From positions 1-64,000 of the forward strand of contig JAILRE010000057.1 of assembly GCA_024698505.1 (NCBI GenBank): a stretch of DNA of 64,000 nt, written 5' to 3'. Below, one piece after another: positions 1 through 7,006 of the stretch (the first letter of the stretch is position 1; each line of letters opens with the position of its first letter). Made by a program: the position numbers and the translations under genes. The DNA is from Clostridiales bacterium (GTDB lineage Bacteria; Bacillota; Clostridia; Christensenellales; CAG-138). The notes beneath the pieces are model-generated. The model did no database searches. It was not told the origin of the DNA and saw only the letters and a list, made by a program, of their open reading frames with translations.

Positions 1-136
1 GCCGACGGAGACGCCCGCGCCGACGGAGACGCCCGCGCCGGGCGAAACTGACGAGCCCTCCGGCAGTGATGATCCCGAGCCCACGGATGAGGTCATAATC
101 GAGACGACCCCGGGCCAGGGCACCATCGGCGGCTGA
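1..136 (+). CDS. C-terminal tail of a Pro/Thr/Glu-rich protein (partial)
   Basis: The window opens inside a reading frame that ends at the TGA at 134-136. The visible 44 residues start with two copies of the hexapeptide PTETPA, then become acidic and end in TIGG. Such P/T/E-rich low-complexity tails are typical of exported or wall-spanning proteins in Gram-positive bacteria, and the sortase at 2149-3018 carries a similar linker. No LPXTG sorting signal or terminal membrane anchor is visible, so it is probably not a sortase substrate by its C-terminus. The function is unknown because the catalytic or binding part lies outside the window. Confidence 0.75.
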   Translation, partial: PTETPAPTETPAPGETDEPSGSDDPEPTDEVIIETTPGQGTIGG

Positions 137-161
137 CGGGACGACAAGAAACGAATACACC

Positions 162-198
162 AAGGCTCCCCGCGGGATCGTCCGAAGGGAGCCTTTTT
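162..198 (+). terminator. Rho-independent terminator
   Basis: The arms AAGGCTCCC and GGGAGCCTT enclose a 16 nt loop and are followed by a T run. It closes the transcript of the partial gene that ends at 136. Confidence 0.85.
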
Positions 199-208
199 CA
201 GCGGCGTA

Positions 209-237
209 TTGCATTCTGCGGCGTTCGCTGTTATACT
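209..237 (+). promoter_or_regulatory. sigma-A promoter for the membrane protein gene at 283
   Basis: TTGCAT (209-214) and TATACT (232-237) are separated by 17 nt. The site lies directly after the terminator and about 45 nt before the start codon at 283. Confidence 0.6.
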
Positions 238-282
238 TCTAATAAGATATCCAACGAGGATCGAAACGGCTTGGAGGCGTTT

Positions 283-951
283 ATGGAGCGTAAGAACGGA
301 CGCGGCGGAATTGCCGCAGGTATGATCTCGATAATGATAATCGCGCTGTTCGCGGCGGTGCTGATAGTGCCCGCCTCGCGGGAGGTGTTCAAGAAGCTCT
401 CCGCGGAGCATCCCTACGCAATGGGCTTCATCAAGTTCGCGCTGCTCGCCACCGTGGGCGAGGTGCTGGCTCTGAGGATCCGCCAAAGGGCTTGGATACT
501 GCCCTTCTATATCGGCTGGCGCATGCTGATTTGGGGCGTTATTGGCGTGGCGATAACGTTCATGATGAAGACGTATTCCTTCGGCGTTTCGGGGCTTATG
601 GAGGCGGGGCTTCTCCCCGGCAAGGGTGACGGCTTCCTCAGCCGCCTCTTGAAGGCCTTTTACACGGCGGCGGTAATGAATCTTACGTTCGGGCCGACGT
701 TCATGGCGACGCATAAATGCACCGACAAATACCTTGAGCTCCGCCATGACGGAGTGAAAAAGCCCGGCCTCAAGGGCGTTGTAAACGGCGTAGACTGGCA
801 CGGCTTCATATCGTTCACGCTGTTCAAGACGATACCCCTCTTCTGGATACCCGCGCATACGCTGACATTCCTGCTCCCGCCTGAGTATCAGGTGATAGCC
901 GCCGCGGCGCTCTCCATCGCGCTGGGGATAATACTGAGCCTGAAAAAGTGA
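283..951 (+). CDS. Small polytopic membrane protein, possibly Mpv17/PMP22-like
   Basis: This is a 222-residue hydrophobic protein. The ATG at 283 is preferred over the upstream TTG at 271 because TTGGAGG lies just before it as a ribosome binding site. An N-terminal membrane segment (about residues 10-30) is followed by three to four further hydrophobic segments, ending in a long helix at the C-terminus. The segment FKTIPLFWIPAHTLTFLLP recalls the P-x-F-x-P pattern near the last helix of Mpv17/PMP22 proteins, and similar proteins in Clostridia carry that label. This resemblance is from memory and weak. The gene stands alone between its own promoter and a terminator. The role is unknown. Confidence 0.55.
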   Translation: MERKNGRGGIAAGMISIMIIALFAAVLIVPASREVFKKLSAEHPYAMGFIKFALLATVGEVLALRIRQRAWILPFYIGWRMLIWGVIGVAITFMMKTYSFGVSGLMEAGLLPGKGDGFLSRLLKAFYTAAVMNLTFGPTFMATHKCTDKYLELRHDGVKKPGLKGVVNGVDWHGFISFTLFKTIPLFWIPAHTLTFLLPPEYQVIAAAALSIALGIILSLKK

Positions 952-1022
952 GAAAACGCACCTTGGAAGGTGCATATCAGGGATTTTCCCTATCGGCCCC
1001 AACAACAGAAGCTGACATACAA

Positions 1023-1067
1023 AAAGCATGACATCAGGGATTATTCCTTTTGTCATGCTTTGTTTTT
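1023..1067. terminator. Terminator hairpin after the membrane protein gene
   Basis: A perfect 11 bp stem (AAAGCATGACA at 1023-1033, TGTCATGCTTT at 1051-1061) is followed by GTTTTT on the plus strand and preceded by an A run. It can therefore work in both directions, and it ends the transcript from 283-951. Confidence 0.75.
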
Positions 1068-1071
1068 GTAT

Positions 1072-1317
1072 GAGCCGGGATATGTCTCGCAGGAGGTTAT
1101 CGGCCGTTCGCTTGCGATTTTGAGCGTCCGGTGGATGGTCAAAAAGGCTGATAACGGGCGGCTGGGTCCGCCCCGTGCTCTCGCGGCGCCCTTGAAGCAC
1201 AGCTTCATCGGCATTTCGCTAAAAGCGCTGCACTGCAGCCCTTTCCTAACGCTCCATGCCACTCGGCTCGAAAAAAACATTTTTCGGCCACGTGGGCGGC
1301 GTTCGCTTTGCTCACTT
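1072..1317. other. Non-coding stretch between two terminators, nothing recognised
   Basis: These 246 bases lie between two strong hairpins. Open frames exist on both strands (plus 970-1335, minus 1053-1280), but they overlap each other, lack ribosome binding sites, and the plus one runs through both terminator hairpins. Short local inverted repeats are present. It may be a decayed gene or a small RNA, but no known family was recognised. Confidence 0.5.
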
Positions 1318-1351
1318 AAGGCGGGTGCTCCTTAGGGAGCACCCGCCTTTT
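1318..1351. terminator. Strong inverted repeat at the end of yebC
   Basis: A 14 bp perfect stem (AAGGCGGGTGCTCC at 1318-1331, GGAGCACCCGCCTT at 1336-1349) has a 4 nt loop. It lies 26 nt beyond the yebC stop codon. T residues are few on either side, so termination may be partial. Confidence 0.65.
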
Positions 1352-1377
1352 CCGCGTTCTTTTTGTATTGCCTGTTT

Positions 1378-2124
1378 TTACTCTTCGTCCTCTTCCTCGG
1401 GGAGCTTGGCGTTGTGATAGACGTTCTGGACGTCATCGTCGTCGTCAAACATATCGAGGAGCCTTTCGACCTTCATGACGAGCTCGGGATCGGTCACGTC
1501 GACGGTCGTCTGGGGGATCATCGCGACCTCGCCGGAGAGGATGTTGAGGTTCATGCCCTCGAGCGCCTCGCGCACGGCGTAGTAATCGTTGGGAGCGGTG
1601 TAGACCTCAAAGCAGTCGTCCTGGGGAACGAAATCCTCTGCGCCCGCGTCGAGAGCGGCCATCATAAGCTCGTCCTCGTCGGTATCGGAGGTGCGCTCGA
1701 TCACGATGACGCCCTTCTTGTCGAACATGTAGGAAACGCAGCCGGAGTTGCCCATACCGTTGCCGTACTTATCGAAGATATGACGGAGCTCGGCGGCGGT
1801 GCGGTTGCGGTTGTCGGTGACGACATCGACGATAAGGGCGATGCCGGCGGGACCGTAGCCCTCGTAGGTGCCTTCCTCGTAGTTGACGCCCGCGCCCTCG
1901 CCGACGGCCTTCTTGATGGAACGGCTGATGTTGTCGTTGGGCATGTTGGCGGCCTTCGCCTTGGCGATGACGTCGCGCAGCTTGGAGTTGTTGGCGGGAT
2001 CTCCGCCGCCCTCCTTGACGGCAATTGCTATTTCACGGCCGATCTTGGTGAAGATCTTACCCCTCGCGTTATCGGTCTTTTCCTTCTTGTTCTTGATATT
2101 GGCCCATTTGGAATGTCCGGACAT
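1378..2124 (-). CDS. yebC: YebC/TACO1 family protein
   Basis: This 248-residue protein belongs to the YebC/TACO1 family. The family was long annotated as transcriptional regulators, and later work connects it with translation of difficult sequences such as proline runs. The N-terminus MSGHSKWANIKNKK is the family hallmark, and the length matches the usual 240-250 residues. The C-terminus is strongly acidic, with five consecutive Asp and a final EEEDEE. The start is supported by AGGAGGA 8 nt upstream. It sits 24 nt downstream of the sortase gene on the same strand, so the two probably share one transcript. The two neighbouring Pro-rich coding regions (1-136 and the sortase linker) would be plausible clients, but this is speculation. 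Confidence 0.93.
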   Translation of the reverse strand: MSGHSKWANIKNKKEKTDNARGKIFTKIGREIAIAVKEGGGDPANNSKLRDVIAKAKAANMPNDNISRSIKKAVGEGAGVNYEEGTYEGYGPAGIALIVDVVTDNRNRTAAELRHIFDKYGNGMGNSGCVSYMFDKKGVIVIERTSDTDEDELMMAALDAGAEDFVPQDDCFEVYTAPNDYYAVREALEGMNLNILSGEVAMIPQTTVDVTDPELVMKVERLLDMFDDDDDVQNVYHNAKLPEEEDEE

Positions 2125-2148
2125 ATTCAGTTCCTCCTGTAATTATCA

Positions 2149-3018
2149 TTAATATTTTATTGGCCTGCATACCGCGACCACGCGCGTTCTTGACATATGC
2201 AGGGTGTGGCTGTAGTCACCCAGACAGGTGATGAGCGTCAGCCTCGCTTCGCCTTCCGTATCCATTACGAAATCGGGAACGGCGTCGTATCGGTACTCCA
2301 TTACGGAGATGACTTCGTAGAAGACGTAATCGCCGTTTTCAAGCGTTACTATAACGGCGTCGCCTACCTTAAGCTTGTCGTGCAGTATCGCGAAGAGGCC
2401 CTTGATGCCGCCGTAGCGGTTATGCCCCGCGATGATGCAGTTGCCTTCCTCATTGGGACAGGCCCCGTACATGTACCATCCCGCTATGTTGTACTTGGGG
2501 ACGGAAGCCATCTGGCCCTTGTCGTCTATCCCGACGGGAACTACCTTGACGGAGATATCGTATCCCTCAAAGTAGATGTTGACAGGCGGGGAAGGGGGCT
2601 TTTCGGCCGCGCTCCAGGGAGCGGGGGTCGTCCACGGGGGATAGGTCGGCTGAACGGTGGGCTCCTGCGTGGGAGTTCCTCCGGTCGGCCCGGGATCGTC
2701 CGTCGGCAGCGGAGCGCCGGTCGGCCAGGGATCCCACGTCGGCCCGGGGTCCTCGGTGGGAAGGGCGTCGCCTGTCGGCCCGGGGTCTGTGGGAACGGCC
2801 GTCTCGGGGGAGAAAGTGTTTCGCGGCGGGAACGTCACGTTCGGCCTTTCGCCCGAGTTCCGTGTGAATATGTAGGTCTGATCGCGAAGTATGACGAACA
2901 GGCCGACGAGAATAAAGAGCGCGGCGATGATGTACAGGATCAGATTGAACCTGCGGTTTTTGCGGCGCTGCTTCTCCTTGTCCGCCTTGTATTCGTTTTT
3001 GGGCATACTTCTATCCAT
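2149..3018 (-). CDS. Sortase with a Pro/Thr-rich wall-spanning linker (class D/F-like)
   Basis: This is a 289-residue membrane-anchored cysteine transpeptidase of the sortase family. A basic N-terminus precedes one membrane helix (about residues 24-45). A linker of about 70 residues, rich in P, T, G and D with repeats of the type DPGPTG, leads to the sortase domain. The catalytic His is H199 in IIAGHNRYGG, Cys is C265 in LTLITC, and Arg is R277 or R279 in SRTRVVAVC. The known reaction is cleavage of a sorting motif and transfer to a cell-wall nucleophile. The single N-terminal anchor and the absence of a pilin operon suggest class D or F rather than B. No LPXTG substrate is encoded in the window. 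The start codon lies almost at the predicted transcription start (leaderless); an alternative ATG is four codons downstream. Confidence 0.88.
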   Translation of the reverse strand: MDRSMPKNEYKADKEKQRRKNRRFNLILYIIAALFILVGLFVILRDQTYIFTRNSGERPNVTFPPRNTFSPETAVPTDPGPTGDALPTEDPGPTWDPWPTGAPLPTDDPGPTGGTPTQEPTVQPTYPPWTTPAPWSAAEKPPSPPVNIYFEGYDISVKVVPVGIDDKGQMASVPKYNIAGWYMYGACPNEEGNCIIAGHNRYGGIKGLFAILHDKLKVGDAVIVTLENGDYVFYEVISVMEYRYDAVPDFVMDTEGEARLTLITCLGDYSHTLHMSRTRVVAVCRPIKY

Positions 3019-3026
3019 ACCATGAT

Positions 3027-3055
3027 ATTATAACAAAAGAATTTGCTATTGGCAA
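3027..3055 (-). promoter_or_regulatory. sigma-A promoter for sortase-yebC, sharing its -35 with argS
   Basis: On the minus strand, TTGCCA (plus coordinates 3050-3055) and a perfect TATAAT (3027-3032) are 17 nt apart. The predicted start is near 3020, only 2 nt before the sortase ATG at 3018. The -35 box overlaps by 5 bp the -35 box of the divergent argS promoter. Confidence 0.75.
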
Positions 3056-3077
3056 CACCGAATATTTGTGTTATAAT
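3049..3077 (+). promoter_or_regulatory. sigma-A promoter for argS
   Basis: TTGGCA (3049-3054) and TATAAT (3072-3077) have a 17 nt spacer. The leader is about 75 nt long. The -35 box is shared with the divergent sortase promoter. Confidence 0.75.
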
Positions 3078-3158
3078 GCCCTATAACCATGATTTTAAGT
3101 ATAAACTGCCCGTTTGGGCGCATTTTAGGACGGGGAGACGGATCCCCAAGGAGCACTT

Positions 3159-4859
3159 ATGAGCATTAAGGAACGGATCGCAGCAAAGGTCGGCGAGCTT
3201 TCGGGCGTTGACGCCGCCGAGATCGAGGGTTGGTTCGAAGTACCTCCCACGCCGGATAAGGGCGATATAGCTCTGCCCTGCTTCAAACTCGCAAGGAGCC
3301 TGAGGAAGGCGCCCCCCATGATCGCCGCCGAGCTTGCCGAGGCGTTCGCCGGGTACGAGGGGATAGTCCGCGCTGAGCCCGCGGGCGGTTACCTCAATTT
3401 CTTCCTCGACAGGAGCGACGAAGCCAGAAAGGTCGTACTCGAAGTCATAAACAGCGGCGAGAGCTATGGCTGCTCAGACGAGGGCGAAGGCAGGAACGTC
3501 TGCATAGACTTCTCCTCCATCAATATCTGCAAGCCCTTCGGCATACACCATATCACGACGACCGTATTGGGCCATTCCCTTTCGAGGATATTCCGCCATC
3601 TGGGCTACTCTCCCGTCAGGATAAACCACCTCGGCGACTGGGGCACGCAGTTCGGCAAGATGCTCGTCGCCTATAAGAAGTGGGGCGACAGGGAGACGAT
3701 AGAGAACGCCGCTTCCCCGACGAGGGAGCTCGTTGCGCTCTACGTCAAATACCATCAGGAGGCCGAAACGGATCCCTCCCTTGACGACGAGGCGAGGGCC
3801 GCCTTCCGCTCCATCGAGCTGCACGATCCCGAAAACTGGGAGCTCTACCAGTGGTTCAAGGAGCTGACGATAAGGGAGGCCGAAAGGGTCTATAAGCTCC
3901 TCGGCGTCGAGTTCGACAGCTACAACGGCGAGGCCTTCTATGAGGACAAGATGCCCGCCGTCATCGATGAACTCCGTGAAAAGGGCGTGACCACCGTCGA
4001 CAACGGCATGACGATAGTCGATCTTTCCGCCTACGATATGCCCCCCTGCCTGATACTGAAATCCAACGGCGGCACGATCTATCCCACCAGGGACATCACC
4101 GCCGCGATCTACCGCAAAAACACTTACGACTTCTATAAAAATCTGTACGTCGTCGCCTATCAGCAGAACCTGCATTTCAGGCAGGTGTTCAAGACGCTGG
4201 AGCTCATGGGCTACGATTGGGCGAAGGACTGCGTGCACGTCAACTTCGGCATGATCTCGATGGCGGATATGACCTTCTCGACGAGGAAGGGCAACGCGAT
4301 CTATCTCGAGGACGTGCTCATGAAGGCCATCGAAAAGACGAAGGCGATAATGACCGAAAAATCCCCCGATCTTCCCGATATGGACGAGGTCGCGAGGCAG
4401 GTCGGCGTCGGCGCCGTAGTTTGGGGCCCGCTGTATTCCAGCCGCATAAAGGATTTCACCTTCTCGTGGGATAAGGCCCTCAATTTCGAGGGAGAGACCG
4501 CGCCCTACGCGCAGTACACCCACGCGAGATGCTGCTCCGTTTTGAGGAAGGCGGAAGGGTACGATATCGAAAAGGCGGATTGGTCCTGCCTCGATAACGA
4601 GAGCTGCTCCGCTCTCGTGAAGGCGATGAAGGCCCTTCCCGAGTCCATAAGGCTCGCCGCCGATAAGTACGAGCCCTACCTCATTTCGAGGAACGTCATC
4701 GAGATCTGCTCGGCCTTCAACAAGTTCTATTTCGAGAACCGCATAATGGACGAGGACGAGGGCGTAAGGAATGCAAGGCTTGCTCTCACGCTCGCCGCGA
4801 AGACCGCGATAAAGACGGGCCTGTACCTCGTCGGCATAGAGGCGCCCGAGAGGATGTAG
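3159..4859 (+). CDS. argS: Arginyl-tRNA synthetase with a permuted HIGH motif
   Basis: This 566-residue class I synthetase charges tRNA-Arg. Visible parts are the N-terminal tRNA-recognition domain (residues 1-110, ending in GGYLNFFLD), the Rossmann catalytic core with RINHLGDWGTQFGK, the FSTRKGN segment that stands in for KMSKS in this family, and a DALR-type anticodon-binding domain at the C-terminus with the typical AQYTHARCCS stretch. The odd point is the ATP-binding signature. Where the family has KPFHIGH, this protein reads KPFGIHH (residues 125-131), so the first His and the Gly appear exchanged. The rest of the protein looks intact and full length. Transcription is from its own promoter; prfB follows 109 nt later. 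Confidence 0.93.
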   Translation: MSIKERIAAKVGELSGVDAAEIEGWFEVPPTPDKGDIALPCFKLARSLRKAPPMIAAELAEAFAGYEGIVRAEPAGGYLNFFLDRSDEARKVVLEVINSGESYGCSDEGEGRNVCIDFSSINICKPFGIHHITTTVLGHSLSRIFRHLGYSPVRINHLGDWGTQFGKMLVAYKKWGDRETIENAASPTRELVALYVKYHQEAETDPSLDDEARAAFRSIELHDPENWELYQWFKELTIREAERVYKLLGVEFDSYNGEAFYEDKMPAVIDELREKGVTTVDNGMTIVDLSAYDMPPCLILKSNGGTIYPTRDITAAIYRKNTYDFYKNLYVVAYQQNLHFRQVFKTLELMGYDWAKDCVHVNFGMISMADMTFSTRKGNAIYLEDVLMKAIEKTKAIMTEKSPDLPDMDEVARQVGVGAVVWGPLYSSRIKDFTFSWDKALNFEGETAPYAQYTHARCCSVLRKAEGYDIEKADWSCLDNESCSALVKAMKALPESIRLAADKYEPYLISRNVIEICSAFNKFYFENRIMDEDEGVRNARLALTLAAKTAIKTGLYLVGIEAPERM

Positions 4860-4968
4860 TCAAAGACCGCACACGCTGCGCGGTAACGCGATGAGCAAAA
4901 CGGCTTATTCCGATAACAGGATAAAAACTCAACTACCAAATATAATCACACCGAAAGGAAGCAATAAC

Positions 4969-6064
4969 ATGATCATCATGGATGAGTACCGTCAGCAGCT
5001 GACGGCAACCATTGCTGCCCTCAAGCAGGCGGGTGAATCCCTTTAAGGTCGCCGAGCTTGCAGAGGAAAAGAAACAGCTCGAGGAGCAGATGGGCAAGGA
5101 GGGCTTCTGGGACGACGTCGAAGCCGCCAACAAGATCAATCAGCGCATGAAGTCCATCTCCTCTAAGCTCGACAAATACGCCAAGCTCGAGGCCCAGTGC
5201 GAGGATTTCGAGGTCCTCATGGATATGGGCGAAGAGGATGAGGACATGGCCGAGGAGGTCCCCGGAGCGTTCGAGGCGCTCACCAAGGCCGTTGAGGAAT
5301 TCCATCTCGCGGCGCTTCTGACCGGCCCCTACGACAGCGCGAACGCCGTGCTTTCGCTCCACGCGGGCGCGGGCGGCACCGAGGCGCAGGATTGGGTCAG
5401 CATGCTCTACCGCATGTACGTCCGCTACTGCGAGCGCATGGGCTATACCGTAAAGGAACTGGATCTTCTGGACGGCGAGGAAGCGGGCATAAAGTCCGTC
5501 ACGTTCGAGGTCCAGGGCGAAAACGCCTACGGTTATCTGAAGGCCGAAAAGGGCGTCCACAGGCTCGTACGCATTTCCCCCTTCGATTCCTCCGGCAGGA
5601 GGCACACCTCTTTCGCCTCGCTCGACGTCACGCCGATACTTACCGAGGACGATAACTCCATCGAGATAAAGCCCGAGGATATCAGGATCGATACTTATAG
5701 ATCCGGCGGCGCGGGCGGCCAGAACGTCAATAAGGTCTCGTCCGCCATCCGCATAACGCATTTCGCGACGGGCATAGTCGTTCAGTGCCAGAACGAGAGG
5801 AGCCAGCTCCAGAACAAGGAAGTCGCGATGCGCATACTTAAGGGCAAGCTCATCGAGATCCGCGAGCGCGAGCGCATGGAAAAGATGGCCGACATAAAGG
5901 GCGAGCTCAAGAAGATCGAATGGGGCAGCCAGATCCGCTCCTACGTATTCCAGCCCTATACCATGGTCAAGGATCACCGCACCGGCTGCGAGACCGGCAA
6001 TATCCAGGCCGTGATGGACGGCGAGATCGACGAGTTCATACATCAGTATCTGATAAAGATGTGA
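4969..6064 (+). CDS. prfB: Peptide chain release factor 2, made by +1 frameshifting
   Basis: RF2 releases finished proteins at UGA and UAA codons. Frame one starts at ATG 4969 (ribosome site AAAGGAAG) and runs 25 codons to an in-frame TAA at 5044-5046. After the CTT at 5041-5043, a +1 shift gives a second frame starting with AAG at 5045 and running to TGA at 6062-6064, followed directly by TAA. The joined product has 364 residues, the normal RF2 length. S203-P204-F205 is the RF2-type stop-codon-reading tripeptide, and GGQ (249-251) is the peptidyl-transfer motif. The frameshift position matches the conserved prfB site, but the stop is TAA, not the usual TGA. A TATAAT lies at 4941-4946 without a good -35. 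Translating only the second frame would miss the N-terminus. Confidence 0.93.
5027..5046 (+). promoter_or_regulatory. Programmed +1 frameshift site of prfB with UAA stop
   Basis: The slip codon CTT (5041-5043) is followed by TAA (5044-5046) and G. Upstream, AGGCGGGTGA (5027-5036) resembles an extended Shine-Dalgarno sequence that can pair with 16S rRNA, a known stimulator of this shift. Its distance to CTT is larger than in E. coli, where AGGGGG ends 3 nt before CTT. Confidence 0.85.
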
Positions 6065-6079
6065 TAAGACAAACGAAAA

Positions 6080-6104
6080 CCCGCTTAATAAAGCGGGTTT
6101 TTTT
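6080..6104 (+). terminator. Rho-independent terminator of prfB
   Basis: CCCGCTT (6080-6086) and AAGCGGG (6091-6097) are followed by seven T residues. Confidence 0.92.
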
Positions 6105-6119
6105 GTTATTCGTTGATCG

Positions 6120-6953
6120 TTATTCCGGATCGTATCTTCCGAGCTCCTCGGAGACCTTCTCGAGGATCTCGTTACGCTCGGCCTCGGTCAAAAGGGGCGG
6201 ACCGTTTTTCTCCTCTTCGGCGGCCTTCAGCGCGGCTTCTCTGGCCTGGTCCTCGCGCAGAAGGCGCATGAAGCCGGCGGTGATTATGCCCGAGGGGAGC
6301 GCGATTATCGCGATGCCGAACATGGACGATATTATCGTCACCGCCCGTCCGACGCTCGTTACCGGGGTGATATCGCCGTAGCCCATCGTGGTGAGGGACA
6401 CCGTCGCCCAATAGACCGCGTCGAGGAAGTTATCGAAAAGATCCGGCTCAACGTTGAATATGACGAGCGCGGAGACGACGATATAGCCGAACGCGAGCAT
6501 CAGAACGGTTATGAGGGGCTTCTTCTCGATGGTGAATACGTCCCTTATCATGTTGATGCTCTTGGAATACCGCACCGCCTTGAAAACGCGGAAAACACGG
6601 AGCGTCCTCAAAAGGCGGAATACCTTCAGCACGCGGAAAGCGCCCGCGACGGCTGAAATGGAGGGCAGTATGCACAGAAGGTCGATCAGCGCCATGGGGG
6701 TTATCGGGTAGAGGACGAAGGACAGCGCGCCCTTTTTGAGCTTGAGGTCGGCCGTCCAGATCCTCAGCAGATAATCGATTATGAATATTACGACCGCGAT
6801 CTTTTCGAATACGACGAAGGCGGCGTATTCCGTTTTGAACGCGAGCGGAACGAGGCTCAGCACTATCACGATCATCATGAATACGTCGTAGACGTTGGAG
6901 AGCCTGTCGTCCTCCTTGGCGGTCTCAATTATCTCGAATATGCGTTTTCTCAT
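6120..6953 (-). CDS. Voltage-gated-like potassium channel (six-helix, Kv type)
   Basis: This is a 277-residue ion channel of the voltage-gated K+ channel superfamily. Four hydrophobic segments precede the pore. The fourth carries regularly spaced arginines and lysines (RVLKVFRLLRTLRVFRVFK), as expected for a voltage sensor. The pore loop holds the selectivity filter TTMGYGD, followed by the last membrane helix and a charged cytoplasmic tail of about 50 residues. The ATG at 6953 is preferred; a TTG six codons upstream is possible, and neither has a strong ribosome site. It lies downstream of pheT on the same strand, behind a hairpin, so it is probably at most partly cotranscribed. The expected role is K+ flux across the inner membrane. 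Confidence 0.88.
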   Translation of the reverse strand: MRKRIFEIIETAKEDDRLSNVYDVFMMIVIVLSLVPLAFKTEYAAFVVFEKIAVVIFIIDYLLRIWTADLKLKKGALSFVLYPITPMALIDLLCILPSISAVAGAFRVLKVFRLLRTLRVFRVFKAVRYSKSINMIRDVFTIEKKPLITVLMLAFGYIVVSALVIFNVEPDLFDNFLDAVYWATVSLTTMGYGDITPVTSVGRAVTIISSMFGIAIIALPSGIITAGFMRLLREDQAREAALKAAEEEKNGPPLLTEAERNEILEKVSEELGRYDPE

Positions 6954-6978
6954 ATCGCCTGCCGTGAGCAAAAGTCAA

Positions 6979-7006
6979 GGGGGATGCGCCGCATCCCCCG
7001 TTTTTT
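6979..7006. terminator. Hairpin between pheT and the channel gene
   Basis: A 9 bp stem (GGGGGATGC at 6979-6987, GCATCCCCC at 6991-6999) is flanked by a T run on the plus strand. On the minus strand, the direction of pheT, it is preceded by AAAAAA and followed by CTTGACTTTTG. It may attenuate transcription between pheT and the channel. Confidence 0.6.

Noticed and set aside
970..1335. 121-codon open frame on the plus strand and a 75-codon frame opposite it
   Set aside because: It runs through two terminator hairpins, has no ribosome binding site, and the product resembles nothing; both frames overlap each other.
1363..2142. 259-codon open frame antisense to yebC
   Set aside because: It mirrors the yebC codon pattern (acidic C-terminus read as Val/Leu runs) and has no start signal.
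5012..6064. prfB as a single frame starting at 5012
   Set aside because: This lacks the normal N-terminus and a ribosome site. The frame from 4969 joined by a +1 shift at CTT-TAA gives the usual RF2 length.
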